DNA from: Gemmatimonadota bacterium
GTDB lineage: Bacteria > Gemmatimonadota > Gemmatimonadetes > Longimicrobiales > Gaopeijiaceae
Assembly: GCA_028873845.1 (NCBI GenBank)
Contig: JAPPNO010000072.1
Location: 1-49,445 of the forward strand
Length of the DNA stretch: 49,445 nucleotides
Direction: 5' to 3'
A model generated the notes under the pieces. It had not been told where the DNA came from and ran no database searches. It saw only the letters and a list, made by a program, of their open reading frames with translations. Below are positions 35,665 through 44,426 of the stretch, piece by piece; within the stretch, counting starts at the first letter, position 1, and every line of letters begins with the position of its first letter. The translations under genes were made by a program, and so were the position numbers.

Positions 35665-35897
35665 CGGCGATCCGCGTCGCGATACCGGAGGATGGACGCC
35701 GACGGGAGTCTCGTGCCGGTCACCGCCTTGCGTTCGCGGATGCGCTCCAGCACCTCCCCGATATCCGGCCGGTCGGCGAGGTCGATCAGCGCAGACCTCA
35801 GGTACGACTGGAGTGAACGCCCGTTCGCCGCGGCGCGGGAAGAGAGTTCACGGGAAACCTCTTCGGGGACATTCCGAATGGTGATGGATTTGGACAT
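35661..35897 (-). CDS. ribbon-helix-helix antitoxin (FitA/VapB-like)
   Basis: A 78-aa protein beginning MSKSITIRNVPEEVSRELSS, a typical ribbon-helix-helix DNA-binding N-terminus (SITIRNVPEEV), with a C-terminal helix that would bind the toxin (IGEVLERIRERK). It would repress its own promoter and neutralise VapC. It is first in the pair and overlaps vapC by four bases. The promoter just upstream predicts a transcript starting at or next to the ATG, with no leader. Confidence 0.88.
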   Translation of the reverse strand: MSKSITIRNVPEEVSRELSSRAAANGRSLQSYLRSALIDLADRPDIGEVLERIRERKAVTGTRLPSASILRYRDADRR

Positions 35898-35903
35898 GCA
35901 TGC

Positions 35904-35932
35904 ATTATGATGGCGTTAGCTGTGATTCGCAA
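35904..35932 (-). promoter_or_regulatory. candidate promoter of the toxin-antitoxin pair, leaderless
   Basis: On the minus strand TTGCGA (35932-35927) and CATAAT (35909-35904) are 17 bases apart and match -35 and -10 consensus at four and five of six positions. Only six bases separate the -10 from the ATG, so transcription should begin at about the A of ATG. The intervening bases form part of an ATGCATGCAT palindrome, a candidate operator for the antitoxin. Confidence 0.55.
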
Positions 35933-35968
35933 GCTCCTCGTCTCGACCGGGCCGGGCCCGAGGCTCTC

Positions 35969-38900
35969 TCAGCGGGGAATCCCCCGGCTGAACAGGACTT
36001 CCAGTCCCGGCTCTCCCACCACCGACATCGCCTGCTCCACCGGCCGCCGCAGTATCGCCCGCACCTGACCCGTCACCGGGTCGCGCAGGATGGTGATCGG
36101 CCGGTCCGAGTCGGCGTCGAGAAGGGCCGACCCGTCGCCCCCGGCCAGGGTGATGCTCTCCAGTTCTCCCTCCCACGTCACCGGCACGGCGAACACGAAT
36201 CCGGCGCTCTCTCCCTCGGCGTCGGGCGACTCCGGCATGTCGAAGCTGATCGAGAACGCTTCGCTTCCATCGTCGGTCCGGCCCCTGACGGCGAAATCGC
36301 TCCCCGGCGGCGGCACCGACGGCAGCGCCTCCACAATGAACGAAGGCTCCAGGAACGGATCGCCGTCGGCGTCGAGTCCGCCCCAGACCAACACGGTTCG
36401 GGTCTTGGGGCCGAACGTTGCGGACGCCTCCGTATGCATCCGGTGCCGGACCCCGTTCGCACGGTGGTAGTCGCTGATCCACTGGCCGCCGCAGTAGGAC
36501 ATGATGTCCGGCGCGTAGGGGGTCACGAGCCTGCCGGACTCACGGTCGAATCCCCACGATCCGATGGTCCCCCACTCATGCGGATACAGCGGATCCGGCC
36601 CGCCGGCCCCGCCACACGGGGCGTGCCACAGGCCCATGTTGTGTCCGAGTTCATGGGCCACGGTGGGCGCCGCAGGTATGGAAAAGCTCGACCAGGAAGG
36701 GATGTCGTACGCGACTCCGAAGAGTCCGGAGGCCTTTACCGGCGCAAGCATGCTCAACCAATAGCCGGGGCGCCCCTCCATGAGCCGGATCGCCTCGGTC
36801 TCGACGAGGATGACGAAGCCGTTGTTGGTTGAAGAGACGACGGGGTCGTGCAACTCGATGTCCCACCCGCCTATCGGCAGGAAGGTCCGCGTTTCCGCCA
36901 GCATCGGGTGTCCATCCGGGTCCTCTGCCATCCCCGCGGTGGTTTCCAGGATGGACGAGTCGGGATCGAACTCGTAGAGAAAGGGAATCAGGGTGAGCTG
37001 GAGATCCGCGAGATCGGCCACGTCCACCGTCAAGCGTCCGGTTGCCGGTATCCGCGTGGGGATCCCCAGGTTCGAGTCCAGGTCGCCGTCCGGGTCCACC
37101 TCGATCACCATTTCCAGTCCGGGTCGCATGACCGAAGCCGGGATGTCGGCGTTTACCGAACTCGCCAGATTCCCCTCGTCGACCTCCCTGGGAATCCTCC
37201 CGGTTCCCGCGGCGATCTCCGCCACGTGGACCTCGGCGTCGTTCACGTAGAACGTCGCCCGGACCGCCGGCAGCGTCTCGCCATCGGCATTCCCGGAGGC
37301 CAGGAACACGCGCAACAGCGCCGGCCGGGCCGGCACGAGCGGCACCGGGTATTCCCGCGACTGGACGGATTGCGTCAGGTAGGCCGCCGCCATGTCGCAA
37401 CGAGCCAGGCGATGGAAGGGAACCCCGCTCAGCCACGTGAGGAAACCGGCTTCCTGCGGGGCGCACAGGTCCGTGCCTCCCGACTTGAAGCTCTCGAGGT
37501 TGCCGAGGGCGCTCATTCCGGTGGGAACCGGCCCGGACAGCCCGGCGTTGTTGCCGACCCACAGGTATCTCAGCTCCGTCAACTTTCCGATCGAGTCCGG
37601 AAGCGGTCCTTCCAGGGCGTTGTCCTGGAGGAACACTTGCGACACGGTACGGAGGTTCTGGAACGAGGTCGGGATCGAATCGGTCAGGTTGTTTCCGGAG
37701 AGGTACATCGTCTGGAGACCCTCCAGGTTTCCCAATTCCTCCGGAATGGAACCCGCCAACCGGTTCCGCTGGAGATTGAGGTGTTCCAGGCCGGAAAGGT
37801 CACCGAGTTCGGCCGGTATCTCGCCGGACAGGTGGTTGATGCCCAGGTTGAGTTCGGTTAGAGAGGCGAGGTTGCCCAGTTCGGGTGGAATGGGACCGGT
37901 CAGTTCACACCAGCGCAGGTTGAGGGTTTCCAGCTTCGACAGGTTGCCGAGCGCCGCCGGAATCTCGCCGAATAGATAGTTGCCATCGAGACGGAGCCCC
38001 CGCAGTTGGGTCAGGTTGCCGAGCTCGGGTGGAATGTGACCCGTGAGGCTGGCGGAGTTCATGATAAGGTATTCCAACTTTGCCAGCCTGCCGATTCCCG
38101 GCGGTAAACCACCCAGGCTCGTACCGAACAGATACAGGCCGCGCAGTTCCGCCAGATCAAACAACTCGGGGGGCAGCGGTCCCTCCAGGTGGTAGTTGCG
38201 GCCGAGGCTAAGGAATTTCAAGTGGGCAAGCTGTCCCAGCTCCGGCGGGATCTTCCCAACCAGGAGATTGGAGTATAGGTACAGCCTCTCTACATTCCCG
38301 GCCGCGTCCGTGTATACCCCGTACCACTCCCCGAGAGGCTGGTCGGTCAGCCAGTTGTCATTGTTGTACCAGTTGGCGCCGCTTGTGGCTTCGTAGAAGG
38401 CTTCCAGTACCTCGCGCTCCGTGAGGGGGGCGCACTGCTCTCCGGTACCCTCGTGTGTTGGAATGGTTCGCAACCACAGCCGGAAACCCGGATCGTCGGG
38501 AACGCACAGCCGGGTGTTCGAATACCCCAATTCGACGAGGGGCAGGTTTCTGAGGGATTGCGGCAGCGGTCCGCGCAGTCCATTGCCGGAGACGTTGAGT
38601 CTGGCGAGCCTCGGCAGGTTGCCCAATTCCGAGGGCAGTTCACCGAACAGGTCGTTGCCGGCGAGGTTCAGGGCTTCGAGATTCACCAGATTGCCGAGTT
38701 CCGAGGGCAGTTCACCGGACAGTCCATTGCCGCTCAGGCCGAGTCCCGATACCCGTCCTACGGAATCGGTCTCCACGCCGTGCCAGCCGCTCAGATCAAC
38801 GCCTTCGAGCCAGCCTTCGGAATTGGTCCAGTTTTCGCCCCCCGTCGCCTCGTAGACGACTTGCAGCGCTTCGGCATCCCGCTCCCCACACCAGTAGGCC

Positions 38901-39571
38901 GCGAAGAACAGGAATCCGTCCACCCATTCCCCGAACTCGGGGGTGCGGGGCACGCAGAGCTCCTCGTTGCCCGCGATGTCGAAGAACAGCGGCTGAAGGT
39001 CCGTGAAGACCGCGGGAACCACACCCGCCAACTCGTTGTCCGCGGCCCAGAATCCCCGGAGGCTGTCGAGTTCCGCGAGTTCCGGTGGCAAAGAGCCGCT
39101 CAGGCTGTTGTCGCTCAGCCAGAGCGCGCCCAGGCGTCCGAGATCTCCGATTTCCGGAGGGATGGCGCCGGTGAGCCCGTTTTGCGGCAGGTGCAGGAAG
39201 CGAAGAGCGGCCAGGTCGCCCACCGCGGCCGGCAGGCTGCCGACCAGACCGTTGTCCCGCAGCCGGAGGCCCGTTACCCGGCCCGTGCTGTCGGCTACGA
39301 CGCCGTACCACTCATCGAGTGACTCGTCACTCAGCCAATTGTCGTTTCGCGTCCAGTCGGGGCCGCCGGTGGCGTTGTAGAGGGCCACAAGTGCGTCGCG
39401 ATCGCCCGCGTGAACCAACCTGGCGGGCGATGGGCCGGATGCGAGCGCGGGTGGGGGCGCCAGAGCCGCATCGTCGCAACTCGTGGCCAGGATCGTCATG
39501 GCCAGAGCTGTGAACAAGGTCGTCCGGCGTCCGAACACTCCGGAAGTGGCCGTTGGAGAGTTACCGGTCAT
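35969..39571 (-). CDS. leucine-rich-repeat lipoprotein with a metzincin-like zinc protease domain
   Basis: A 1,200-aa lipoprotein. The ATG has AAGGAG seven bases upstream. Signal peptide FTALAMTILATSC has its lipobox Cys at residue 32. Residues about 55-740 are plant-type LRRs (LTGAIPPEIGDLGRLGALWL and similar) with repeated caps of the form ALVALYNATGGPDWTRNDNW. These are followed by beta domains and, near residue 970, the zinc motif AHELGHNMGLWHAPC (HExxHxxxxxH). A Met-turn-like DIMSYC lies near residue 1020. This is the active-site arrangement of metzincin proteases. It is probably surface-displayed, with the LRR part choosing partners. It is co-oriented with qhpG, 167 bases downstream. 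Confidence 0.88.
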   Translation of the reverse strand: MTGNSPTATSGVFGRRTTLFTALAMTILATSCDDAALAPPPALASGPSPARLVHAGDRDALVALYNATGGPDWTRNDNWLSDESLDEWYGVVADSTGRVTGLRLRDNGLVGSLPAAVGDLAALRFLHLPQNGLTGAIPPEIGDLGRLGALWLSDNSLSGSLPPELAELDSLRGFWAADNELAGVVPAVFTDLQPLFFDIAGNEELCVPRTPEFGEWVDGFLFFAAYWCGERDAEALQVVYEATGGENWTNSEGWLEGVDLSGWHGVETDSVGRVSGLGLSGNGLSGELPSELGNLVNLEALNLAGNDLFGELPSELGNLPRLARLNVSGNGLRGPLPQSLRNLPLVELGYSNTRLCVPDDPGFRLWLRTIPTHEGTGEQCAPLTEREVLEAFYEATSGANWYNNDNWLTDQPLGEWYGVYTDAAGNVERLYLYSNLLVGKIPPELGQLAHLKFLSLGRNYHLEGPLPPELFDLAELRGLYLFGTSLGGLPPGIGRLAKLEYLIMNSASLTGHIPPELGNLTQLRGLRLDGNYLFGEIPAALGNLSKLETLNLRWCELTGPIPPELGNLASLTELNLGINHLSGEIPAELGDLSGLEHLNLQRNRLAGSIPEELGNLEGLQTMYLSGNNLTDSIPTSFQNLRTVSQVFLQDNALEGPLPDSIGKLTELRYLWVGNNAGLSGPVPTGMSALGNLESFKSGGTDLCAPQEAGFLTWLSGVPFHRLARCDMAAAYLTQSVQSREYPVPLVPARPALLRVFLASGNADGETLPAVRATFYVNDAEVHVAEIAAGTGRIPREVDEGNLASSVNADIPASVMRPGLEMVIEVDPDGDLDSNLGIPTRIPATGRLTVDVADLADLQLTLIPFLYEFDPDSSILETTAGMAEDPDGHPMLAETRTFLPIGGWDIELHDPVVSSTNNGFVILVETEAIRLMEGRPGYWLSMLAPVKASGLFGVAYDIPSWSSFSIPAAPTVAHELGHNMGLWHAPCGGAGGPDPLYPHEWGTIGSWGFDRESGRLVTPYAPDIMSYCGGQWISDYHRANGVRHRMHTEASATFGPKTRTVLVWGGLDADGDPFLEPSFIVEALPSVPPPGSDFAVRGRTDDGSEAFSISFDMPESPDAEGESAGFVFAVPVTWEGELESITLAGGDGSALLDADSDRPITILRDPVTGQVRAILRRPVEQAMSVVGEPGLEVLFSRGIPR

Positions 39572-39738
39572 CTGTGGGCTCCTTCCATCTCACTCGAACG
39601 GGCTTCCACCGCGTCCGTCGGTGTAGTCGTGACAACTCGGGAATCTGCGCCAATGTTCATGCGTCTACAAGGATGCTTGCCATTGCCGACAACGGCCCTT
39701 TGCGAGGATATGTATGCACAGGAAGGCTTTATGTTGAT

Positions 39739-41313
39739 TCAAGGACTCCGGGAACCGAAACCCCGGCCCTGTCCGCCTCCCGGCACCAACACCCCGTCCG
39801 CCACCAGCAGCGCCACCACGCCGATGAAGTTTGCCAGGTCGACAGGAGGCAGGCCCTCCCGCGCGGCCCACTCGGAATACGATTCGTAGAGCGCGCCCGG
39901 GTTCCTGCTCGCGGCTGCGAGGTGGACGATCCGCAGCAGGTCGATGTCGCGAAAGTAGCGCACCCCTTCCGGGAAGCGCGGGGTGACCAGAGCGGGTGCC
40001 ATGCGCAACCGGTTGCCGAAGACGAGGGGGCGTTCGACGGTGTCACGGCGTCCCGCGCGCAGGCGTCCCGAGCCCAGGCGCAGCGCGTGAAACGCTGCAC
40101 GCACTTCGGGATCGTCGCGCAGCGCCACCGCGTCGGGACCATCCGGGGAATTGGGGTCGACTGCGGTCCCGGCGTGGTCGGCGAGCCATTCGGCCCGGCG
40201 TTCCCAGAAAACGTCGTTGCGCTCCCCGCCCCCCGTCTCCGCCACATGCTCCGCAAGGCCGCCTCGTAGCGCCCGGTACATCGCCTGTTCCCTCCGGCCG
40301 AAGAACTCGACGGCCGTCTCGGCCATCTCCGCATCGCGTATCGCCGTGTTGACCGCCACCGCGGCCAGCCACCCCGACGCCAGCGCCTTCTTCACCCCGT
40401 ACGAGGACATCGGATCGACGAACGAGGCCGCGTCGCCGACCAGGAGCGCACGGCCATCGGCGAAGGTCGACGAGGTGTACATGGACGCGGTCACCGCCCA
40501 CGCGCGGCCGACCGGCCGGGCCGGAGTGGTGATCGAGCGCATGAGCGAAGTGCGGGCGACTTCGGCCTCGAAGGCGGCCGCAAGATCTTCCGCGTCCTCC
40601 ATGACCGCGTGCAGTTCCGGGTCGAGCATGACCGCGACGTGGCGTTCCCGCTCCGAGGTGGGGACCGACCAGGCCCAGCCGCGCTCGAAGCTCTCGACGA
40701 GCGCGTGGGTCGGGTCGACGTTCGGCCACCCGGCCGCGTTCTCGTGGCGGCGGATCACCGCGAGGGTCGGTGCGGCCGTCTCCGGAACCCGGTGCCGACG
40801 CGCCAGCACGCCCGCGCGCCCGGTGCAGTCGAGCAGCCAGCCCGGCCGGAACCCCACGCGATCCCCGCCATCCAGCACAACCTCCACCCCCCACCCCTCC
40901 CCGTCGCCAACCCGTTCCGGCAACCTGGCCACACCCCCCACGACCTCGGCCCCAGCGCCCACCGCCACCTCCCGCAGCAGCCCGTCGAAGCGGCCACGCA
41001 GCACGTGAAACCCCGTCGCACCCCCAGCAAAGTCGTCACGGCGCCCTTCACCACCCCAAAGCGCCGTATTCCCCCCGTTCGGCTGGAATCCCCCCGCCTC
41101 GACCACCCCCAGCAACCCCGTTGCCGCCAACACCTTGCGGGTGCTCGGCGGCAGCGACTCGGCCAGCGACTGCTCGTCCGCCCCGGCAACACCTCCACCG
41201 CCCAGCGCCCGCTCCACCACCACCACTCCCAGCCCCCACCGCGCCAACAGCCCGGCCGCCGCCGACCCGGCGGGGCCACCACCCAGAATGAGAACTTCCG
41301 GTTCGTTGGTCAT
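39739..41313 (-). CDS. qhpG: FAD-dependent monooxygenase for CTQ formation (QhpG-like)
   Basis: A 524-aa flavoprotein of the tryptophan-halogenase/geranylgeranyl-reductase-like group. The N-terminus has the dinucleotide-binding motif LILGGGPAGSAAAGLLAR, and the second FAD motif is ALLVGDAASFVDPMSSYGVK. In QHNDH systems QhpG hydroxylates the tryptophan of QhpC that becomes CTQ. The conserved DPMSSYGVKKALASGW segment, the length and the presence of qhpA-D in the window support this assignment. On sequence alone other halogenase-like oxidases remain possible. No clear ribosome site precedes the ATG. It lies upstream of the LRR metalloprotease and divergent from the tRNA-like sequence. Confidence 0.8.
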   Translation of the reverse strand: MTNEPEVLILGGGPAGSAAAGLLARWGLGVVVVERALGGGGVAGADEQSLAESLPPSTRKVLAATGLLGVVEAGGFQPNGGNTALWGGEGRRDDFAGGATGFHVLRGRFDGLLREVAVGAGAEVVGGVARLPERVGDGEGWGVEVVLDGGDRVGFRPGWLLDCTGRAGVLARRHRVPETAAPTLAVIRRHENAAGWPNVDPTHALVESFERGWAWSVPTSERERHVAVMLDPELHAVMEDAEDLAAAFEAEVARTSLMRSITTPARPVGRAWAVTASMYTSSTFADGRALLVGDAASFVDPMSSYGVKKALASGWLAAVAVNTAIRDAEMAETAVEFFGRREQAMYRALRGGLAEHVAETGGGERNDVFWERRAEWLADHAGTAVDPNSPDGPDAVALRDDPEVRAAFHALRLGSGRLRAGRRDTVERPLVFGNRLRMAPALVTPRFPEGVRYFRDIDLLRIVHLAAASRNPGALYESYSEWAAREGLPPVDLANFIGVVALLVADGVLVPGGGQGRGFGSRSP

Positions 41314-41448
41314 GGTTGCCGGTCAGCGGAAATCAGCGGGAATCGGGGTTGAGCGCGGCCGCAACTTACCTTACCTTTCGCGCCCCCGCAGGACTGGAGG
41401 CACCGGAGGGCTCCACAGCCGGCCGGAACCGCAGCCACGCGGGCAGAC

Positions 41449-41545
41449 GCCCCCATCGTCTAGTGGACTAGGATACCTGGTTCTCAGCCAGGAGACCACT
41501 ACGCTCACATCGTAGGGGTCGCTGGTTCGAGTCCAGCAGCGACCA
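41449..41545 (+). tRNA. chimeric tRNA-like sequence: tRNA-Glu(CTC) 5' half joined to a tRNA-Val(CAC)-like 3' half
   Basis: The first 49 bases read as a normal bacterial tRNA-Glu: acceptor GCCCCCA, D arm GTCTAGTGGACTAGGAT, and anticodon arm CCTGG-TTCTCAG-CCAGG with anticodon CTC. Then, instead of a T arm, comes a second perfect anticodon-like arm, CTACG-CTCACAT-CGTAG (anticodon CAC, valine). It is followed by GGGTC, a standard T arm GCTGG-TTCGAGT-CCAGC and AGCGACCA. The 3' acceptor AGCGACC does not pair with GCCCCCA. One reading is a deletion fusing adjacent tRNA-Glu and tRNA-Val genes. A tRNA-Glu with a long variable arm is excluded by the acceptor mismatch unless there is a sequence error. 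No CCA is encoded in register. Confidence 0.5.
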
Positions 41546-41605
41546 TTTCCGCGGTTTCGATCAACGGAAATCCCCAAGACGCACCTTCCCCAACTCCTGC
41601 GGCGC

Positions 41606-41836
41606 GTGAGCGCGGGTGAACGGTTCGTCCTCACCCGGCATGGCCGTCCCGTGGCCGAACTGATCCCTTTCCGGGCAACCGACACCGACCGAATCCGGGC
41701 CGCCATCGACGACCTGAAAGCCTTGCAGGCGACCCACAGCCTCGGCGGTCTGTCGGTTCGCGACATGATCGAAGAAGGCCGCACCCGCGACCCCCCCCTC
41801 AAGCCCGAATCGGCGCCCCCGCCTCCTCGGTCCTGA
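41606..41836 (+). pseudogene. 5'-damaged Phd/YefM-family antitoxin
   Basis: The frame from the GTG at 41606 reads SAGERFVLTRHGRPVAELIP, the central Phd/YefM motif, and continues with a short toxin-binding tail. Family similarity extends upstream without any start codon (EIPKTHLPQLLRRV, from about 41567). A little further up, the first residues (ISAVSIN) are in another frame, with one extra G near 41566. The coding similarity begins directly at the 3' end of the tRNA-like sequence. The gene therefore seems to have lost its start and gained a frameshift; the GTG could still give a shortened product. No partner toxin follows. Its 3' end overlaps the convergent lon gene by 38 bases. Confidence 0.6.
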
Positions 41837-44426
41837 CCGTCGAGATCGCCGCCTTCACCGGTTTGGTCCTCACCCCCCGAATCGCCAGCTCCACCACCCG
41901 GTCCAGGTCCTCCACGAGGTGGACCGTCAGCGAATTCCGCACCGCATCGGGCAGGTCCTCGAGGTGCGCCTCGTTCTCGCTTGGCAGGATGACCTCCTTG
42001 ATGCCGGCGCGAACCGCACCCAGGACCTTCTCCTTCACGCCCCCGATGGGGAGCACCCGGCCCGTGAGCGTAAGTTCGCCGGTCATCGCCACATCGGCCC
42101 GGACCTTGCGGCCCGACACGGCCGAGATGAGCGCGGTCGCCATCGTGATTCCCGCCGACGGGCCGTCCTTGGGGACCGCGCCGGCCGGCACGTGGATGTG
42201 GATTTCGCGCTTGTCGAGCGCGTTCTCCTCGATGCCCAGCGTCGCGTAGTGGCTCTTGGCGTATGAGAGCGCGGCGCGCGCGGATTCCTTCATGACGTCG
42301 CCCAGCTGGCCGGTCAGGACCAGGCCGCCCTCGCCCGGCATCACGCTGGCCTCGACGAACATGATGTCGCCGCCCATCGGCGTGTAGAACATTCCGGTGG
42401 CCACGCCGGCCGTGTCCTCGGCCGCCCTGCGCTCGGGGTGCACGCGCGGGCGCCCGAGCATTTCCATCGCCACCGCCGGAGCGATGTCCATTCCCTCGGT
42501 CTCGGCCGACGCGATCTTGCGGGCCACCTTGCGCGCGAGCTTGCCCAGCTCCCGTTCCAGTTGCCGCACGCCGGCCTCGCGCGTGTACTTCTGGATGACG
42601 GTCAGGATCGCGTCGTTGCCGACGGCGAGTTCCTCCTCGCGGAGCCCCGATTCGCGCATCTGGCGCGGGAGCAGGTAGCGGAGCGCGATCTCGAGCTTCT
42701 CCTTCTCGGTGTAGCCGCGGAACTCGACCGTCTCCATGCGGTCCAGCAGCGGCGGCGGGATGCGGTCCTCGTAGTTGGCCGTCGCGATGAAGAGCACCTC
42801 GGAGAGGTCGAAGGGCACGCCGAGGTAGTGGTCGATGAAGGTCGAGTTCTGCGCGGGGTCGAGCACCTCGAGCAGCGCCGCGCTGGGGTCGCCCTGGAAG
42901 GAGACGCCGAGCTTGTCGACCTCGTCGAGGAGGAAGACCGGGTTCTTGCTGCCGGCCTCCTTCATGCCCTGCACGATGCGGCCGGGCATGGCCCCCACGT
43001 AGGTGCGCCGGTGTCCGCGGATGTCGGCCTCGTCGCGGGCGCCGCCGAGCGAGATGCGCACGTACTTGCGGCCCACCGACCGCGCGATCGACTTGGCGAT
43101 GCTCGTCTTCCCCACGCCCGGCGGTCCCGCGAAGAGCAGGATGGGACCCTTTCCGCCGGCCCCGTTGAGGGAGTCTCCGGCAGAGTCGTCTTCGTCGGCC
43201 CCGGCTTCGTCTGCGGCGGATTCGTCTGCGGCGGCTTCGGCCTCCGGCTCCGCGGCTGCGGCTTCATCCTCGTCCCCGGCCACGGCGCCCTCGTCCCCGG
43301 CTTCACCAACCTCGGCTTCCGTGGCCATCGTGGCCTCCACTTCGGAAGCAGCTTCCCGGTCCGCATCGTCCCCATCCGCCTCATCCTCGGCAAACCGCTC
43401 CTGCTGCAGCTTCCGCACCGCGAGGAACTCGAGCACCCGGTCCTTCACGTCCTCCAGGCCGTAGTGGTCCTCGTCCAGGATCTCCTCGGCGCGGTGGAGG
43501 TCGATCTTGTCGTCGGTGCGGGCGCTCCACGGCAGTTCGGTGATCCACTCCAGGTAGGTGCGGATGACCTGGTACTCGGCGGCCTGGGGGGCCGTGCGAT
43601 CGAGGCGCCGCAGCTCGCGCTCGACTTCGTTGCGGGCGGTTTCGCTGAGTTCGAGCTTGGCGATCCGGTCGCGCAGTTCCTCGACGTCGTCGCGGTCGCC
43701 CTCCTCGCCCAGCTCCTTGCGGATCTGCTTCATCTGCTCGCGCAGGAGCATCTCGCGCTGCCGCTCCCCGAGCTCCTCCTGGACCTTGGCCTGGATGTCC
43801 TCCTGGGCGTCGAGACGGACCAGTTCGCGCTCGACGGCCACCAGCGCCGCGTTCATGCGCTCCTGGTCGTCGAGGGTCTCCAGCAGCGACTGCTTCTCGA
43901 AGGTGGGGAGGTCGAGCTGGAAGGCGACCAGATCGGCGAAGGCGCCGGGGTCGTCCACCCCCTGGATGAGCTGGTTGAGGTTCTCGGCGGTGGCGCCGCG
44001 GCGGGTGGCCAGCTCGGCGGCGCGCTCGCGGAGCTCGGCGTCGAGGGCCTTGATGGCCGGGTCGTCGGGGTCGGCCAGGTTCTCGCGCTCCAGGGGGATG
44101 ACGGTGGCGCGCAGCATGGCTTCGCCGTCGTCGACGTACGCCACGGCGCGGGCGCGCGCCTCTCCCTGCACGAGGAGCTGGATGCCGCCGCGAACGCGGT
44201 GCGTCTGGATGATGCGCACAACGGTGCCGACCGCGTAGAGGATCTGCGGATCGGGGTCGTCCTGGTTCTGATTCTGCGCGACCGCGAAGAGGCGGCGGTC
44301 GCCGTCGAGCGCCTCCTGCACGGCTTCGACCGTGCCCGGGCGGCCCGCCGAGATCGGCACGGCCACGCCCGGATACACGACCGTGTCGCGCAGCGGAAGT
44401 ACGGGTAACGAGAACCGTCGGCTCAT
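41799..44426 (-). CDS. lon: ATP-dependent protease Lon with acidic linker insertion
   Basis: An 875-aa Lon protease, cytoplasmic, degrading misfolded and regulatory proteins. I chose the ATG at 44426 (MSRRFSLPVLPLRDTVVYPG), the usual Lon N-terminus; the frame is open to 44543 but encodes only Pro/Gly-rich sequence there. Domains in order: N-terminal substrate domain, coiled helices, AAA+ with Walker A GPPGVGKTS and Walker B FLLDEVDKLG, and the protease domain with the catalytic Ser in PKDGPSAG and Lys in GGVKEKVLGA. Between the helical domain and Walker A (about residues 342-420) is an insertion of about 75 residues, almost entirely Glu, Asp and Ala, which ordinary Lon lacks. Its upstream region holds three operator-like repeats. 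Confidence 0.95.
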   Translation of the reverse strand: MSRRFSLPVLPLRDTVVYPGVAVPISAGRPGTVEAVQEALDGDRRLFAVAQNQNQDDPDPQILYAVGTVVRIIQTHRVRGGIQLLVQGEARARAVAYVDDGEAMLRATVIPLERENLADPDDPAIKALDAELRERAAELATRRGATAENLNQLIQGVDDPGAFADLVAFQLDLPTFEKQSLLETLDDQERMNAALVAVERELVRLDAQEDIQAKVQEELGERQREMLLREQMKQIRKELGEEGDRDDVEELRDRIAKLELSETARNEVERELRRLDRTAPQAAEYQVIRTYLEWITELPWSARTDDKIDLHRAEEILDEDHYGLEDVKDRVLEFLAVRKLQQERFAEDEADGDDADREAASEVEATMATEAEVGEAGDEGAVAGDEDEAAAAEPEAEAAADESAADEAGADEDDSAGDSLNGAGGKGPILLFAGPPGVGKTSIAKSIARSVGRKYVRISLGGARDEADIRGHRRTYVGAMPGRIVQGMKEAGSKNPVFLLDEVDKLGVSFQGDPSAALLEVLDPAQNSTFIDHYLGVPFDLSEVLFIATANYEDRIPPPLLDRMETVEFRGYTEKEKLEIALRYLLPRQMRESGLREEELAVGNDAILTVIQKYTREAGVRQLERELGKLARKVARKIASAETEGMDIAPAVAMEMLGRPRVHPERRAAEDTAGVATGMFYTPMGGDIMFVEASVMPGEGGLVLTGQLGDVMKESARAALSYAKSHYATLGIEENALDKREIHIHVPAGAVPKDGPSAGITMATALISAVSGRKVRADVAMTGELTLTGRVLPIGGVKEKVLGAVRAGIKEVILPSENEAHLEDLPDAVRNSLTVHLVEDLDRVVELAIRGVRTKPVKAAISTVRTEEAGAPIRA

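Noticed and set aside
35969-39571. LRR metalloprotease as a replacement for the missing QhpE leader protease
   Set aside because: QhpE is a subtilisin-like serine protease; this one is a lipid-anchored zinc protease. Nothing beyond proximity to qhpG supports the idea.
42438-44408. 656-codon open frame antisense to lon
   Set aside because: Composition is that of a shadow frame, and the lon protein on the other strand is unmistakable.
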